In this document: positions 62,601 through 64,000 of the stretch, one piece after another
Position numbering within the stretch: the stretch's first letter is position 1
How the letters are laid out: every line of letters starts with the position of its first letter
Source: Glandiceps talaboti
Lineage: Eukaryota > Hemichordata > Enteropneusta > Spengelidae
Length of the DNA: 64,000 nt
Reading direction: 5' to 3'
Assembly: GCF_964340395.1 (NCBI RefSeq)
Contig: NC_135567.1
Coordinates: 2,655,109 to 2,719,108 of the forward strand
Program-made: the position numbers and the translations under genes
Notes under the pieces: model-generated
The model's database searches: none
What the model saw: only the letters and a program-made list of their open reading frames with translations
What the model was told of the DNA's origin: nothing

Positions 62601-64000
62601 ATATTGACCAAGCCCTAAACTGTGATGTACCAATTCAGTGTTCAGAATCAATTTCATCCCAGTTATATCGTATGTACAATGCTGAATTTAACGAATCTTT
62701 AATTGATACGAAGGAATGCATGTCATTAGAAGACCGCAGAGCCAAGGCAATTATGGATAATTCAGTTTGTATTCGGAATGGTCATTACCAGCTGGCACTT
62801 CCGTGGCGATATGACAATCCATGCTTATCTAATAACAAGTCTGTTGCAGTGAAGAGACTAAATCTACTTAAACAACGTTTGGCAAGAGATCTAGTACTCC
62901 ACGATAAGTACAAGTCGACAATTGAAGACTACATAGTTCAAGGTCATGCTAGGAGGGTACCAGATGATGAACACGTGACTGATAAGCCTGTATGGTATTT
63001 GCCCCACCATCCAGTATTTAATCCACAGAAACCTGATAAAACTAGAGTGGTGTTTGATTGTGCTGCCACATATAGAGGTACATCACTGAATGGTCAACTT
63101 TTACAAGGACCCGATCTAAGTAACTCACTGGTTGGAGTTCTTCTCCGCTTTCGACAGGAACCCGTTGCCTTGGTAGCAGACATCAAGCAGATGTTTCACC
63201 AAGTACGAGTTGACCCTAAAGACTGGAATGTATTTAGATTTCTCTGGTGCCCGAATGGTGATTTATCCAAACAACCTGTTGATTATCAAATGGTAGTACA
63301 TCTTTTTGGCGCCACTTCGTCTCCAAGTTGTGCTTCATATGCCCTCAAGAAGACAGCAGATGACAACAGAAGTGACTTTGAGCCTAGAGTGATAGATACC
63401 GTTTACAGAAATTTCTATGTAGACGATTGTTTGAAATCTGTTCCAACAGACGGAGAAGCTACGAGTTTGGTAAATCAACTCTCGGAATTGTTGGAAAGAG
63501 GCGGATTTCATTTAACCAAATGGATCTCAAATAGTAGACAAGTACTGGCATCCATTCCAGCAAAGGAACGAGCACCATCAGTGATGAATATGGATTTAGA
63601 AGAATTGCCTGTAGACAGAGCCCTTGGTGTCCAGTGGAATATAGAAAACGACACCTTTAATTTCAGGATTGGTAACAAGTTAAAGGAAGAAACAAGAAGA
63701 GGTATATTGTCCTGCGTAGCATCAGTGTATGACCCACTTGGCTTCGCTTCTCCATTTATCCTGCCAGCAAAGTGTATACTACAAGAGTTATGTAGACTTG
63801 AATGTGGATGGGATGACGACATTCCTGAACAACAACTAACAGCATGGCGGGAATGGCGAAGTAAGCTGGAAATTCTGAAAGATATGGAAATACCAAGATG
63901 TTACAAACCAGTAGGATTTGGTAAAATACAGCGAGTGGAACTTCACCACTTCTCTGATGCATCAATGGAAGGATATGGAGTCGTTTCATATATTCGTCTT
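59633..64000 (+). CDS. BEL/Pao Gag-Pol polyprotein, runs off the window
   Basis: ATG 59633 opens a single frame through the window end: 1,456 codons, no stop. Acidic N-terminus. Lys/Glu-rich coiled coil at about 236-303 (ELEHMAREEELKCQLKELQL). Gag-like DUF1759 region from about 440 (FDGNPVMYPIFVKHFEVNIE). Zinc knuckles at about 679-730 (CLYCRASHKLERC, then CDCCLEASPPHFARNC). Aspartic protease with LDNGSDTT near 838. Reverse transcriptase with VVFDCAATYRGTSLNG, ALVADIKQMFHQV and FYVDDC (1262-1265). A Pao-type domain (LSCVASVYDPLGFASPF) follows, and the start of RNase H (HFSDASMEGYG) closes the window. All catalytic motifs seen are intact. RNase H remainder and integrase should lie beyond 64000. 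Confidence 0.93.
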   Translation, partial: MATNGGATKSTEVVHSHMATNMEGSSSGSATDPPEEATEMETLAASTLIEPEGKQFQLYHLKRSAIAYRGHMTRIYADIETLMKFSTSFDDIQIKRSALDGIFNSYKETCTEIQLLLPASEMEKIYGELEVEINRKEKLDLRIRNWMLDRGLFTLEEKSKKTTDSEHSIENISGIGFPLERKHTTLDPTASSYIPEIEKPIPRPVSREVCMVSGRRSNYGDSEKSVTSSMASRASRKAKTKLMIAKLELEHMAREEELKCQLKELQLREERERRETELKILAAHKRVKQAEMEAQLIEEEELWSDEDSLIVENRFDKISRYFQSCEPQQPPVKLNQPVLQPTPAPVELARPVCDDGDKRTTELGQPTVHPGNLQSDPIRSCSASANASDDSEHSVTAQQMRQLLERQQNIMEYVIKNQHDTTKAIAQNLSMPKHEFLYFDGNPVMYPIFVKHFEVNIEQRVQDDNARLAYLIQYCTGPAKEAIRNCVILPPNKGYKEAKSILHKNFGQKHIIVRATIDKVVHGSQIKASESEKLLQLARDMNNCHLSSEQMNYRADINSMDTLEKIVKRLPPYLQADWAKEAGRSVTMGVEPEFIHLTRFLENRAAIANTRFGKLVGSRPDGDRESKVKSRNKYVNSSAKVTTLSTQGTDANGNESADKRTVTSSIDKPKVKGDSGHGCLYCRASHKLERCWKFARKSYKEKRDFIREHKLCDCCLEASPPHFARNCKSGRFCPVTDCGKRHHPLLHLTASQLSSFNDKYKNPEGQPEAVVKSPTSNISTSTSSSSRPPDTDYANGGGGTARCGAVKTNKPRVSLQVIPVKVGGIDGGGPMVETYAFLDNGSDTTICLNSLVDKLGLMGKPINYTLSTLNAEKVQKGREVQLDVKCLHGAQGVRLDKVWTTDNLPITGSSIPNSRDAREWSHLKGIELPELDNKEVTILIGNDVPEAHWVLEERLGQRKQPYAVRTLLGWTLIGPMGGIKDNDANINFINIDQALNCDVPIQCSESISSQLYRMYNAEFNESLIDTKECMSLEDRRAKAIMDNSVCIRNGHYQLALPWRYDNPCLSNNKSVAVKRLNLLKQRLARDLVLHDKYKSTIEDYIVQGHARRVPDDEHVTDKPVWYLPHHPVFNPQKPDKTRVVFDCAATYRGTSLNGQLLQGPDLSNSLVGVLLRFRQEPVALVADIKQMFHQVRVDPKDWNVFRFLWCPNGDLSKQPVDYQMVVHLFGATSSPSCASYALKKTADDNRSDFEPRVIDTVYRNFYVDDCLKSVPTDGEATSLVNQLSELLERGGFHLTKWISNSRQVLASIPAKERAPSVMNMDLEELPVDRALGVQWNIENDTFNFRIGNKLKEETRRGILSCVASVYDPLGFASPFILPAKCILQELCRLECGWDDDIPEQQLTAWREWRSKLEILKDMEIPRCYKPVGFGKIQRVELHHFSDASMEGYGVVSYIRL

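Noticed and set aside
1-64000. CRISPR arrays, bacterial operons, riboswitches, tRNA or rRNA genes.
   Set aside because: None seen; intron structure and element types are those of an animal nuclear genome.

Overview
The window looks like AT-rich nuclear DNA of a marine invertebrate animal. The evidence is GT-AG introns, long non-coding stretches with microsatellites, and a wide mix of metazoan transposable elements: non-LTR, Penelope-like, Gypsy, BEL/Pao, THAP/DDE and miniature DNA elements. I cannot name the species. There are no rRNA or tRNA genes and no prokaryotic operons.

Layout. 0.5-6.8 kb: remains of an ISL2EU-like DNA transposon, with THAP and DDE transposase pieces on + and a spliced SWIM/YqaJ nuclease gene on -. 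6.8-7.5 kb: a 113-bp tandem repeat that recurs at 12.5, 14.0 and 16.9 kb. 7.5-11.8 kb: a frame-broken L1/Tx1-like element (-). 12.9-14.0 kb: a truncated Jockey/CR1-like element (-). 14.6-14.9 kb: a CCATGG palindrome array. 15-28 kb: mostly non-coding, with two duplicated repeat modules, one hypothetical ORF and an isolated 33-codon ankyrin exon. 26.9-30.3 kb: two copies of an inverted-terminal repeat element around a dead Penelope-like reverse transcriptase. 31-35 kb: a non-LTR relic and a 53-bp satellite.

34.86-38.25 kb holds hammerhead ribozymes. One is split, apparently by insertion of a 2.8-kb CR1-like retrotransposon exactly in its stem III loop. A second, intact one lies on the other strand beyond a (TA)n tract.

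39.1-56.1 kb: a second YqaJ nuclease fragment (-), then a spliced gene on + with an NRF1-type promoter motif. Its first intron carries a complete, young 9.35-kb Gypsy element (-). That element has near-identical LTRs, a textbook -1 frameshift signal (U UUA AAC plus an H-type pseudoknot), a PHD finger at the integrase C-terminus, a helix-hairpin-helix leader ORF before gag and an unknown third ORF after pol. Exon-like segments of a recurrent animal protein family continue to 56.1 kb, but the central region is missing. A 909-bp inverted-repeat element lies among them.

57.1-57.9 kb: another miniature element. 59.1-64.0 kb: a BEL/Pao retrotransposon (+) with one open frame of 1,456 codons running off the window end.

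Most coding capacity is therefore mobile. The Gypsy and BEL elements look recent; the others are eroded. Boundaries of degraded elements are approximate and no database search was possible.
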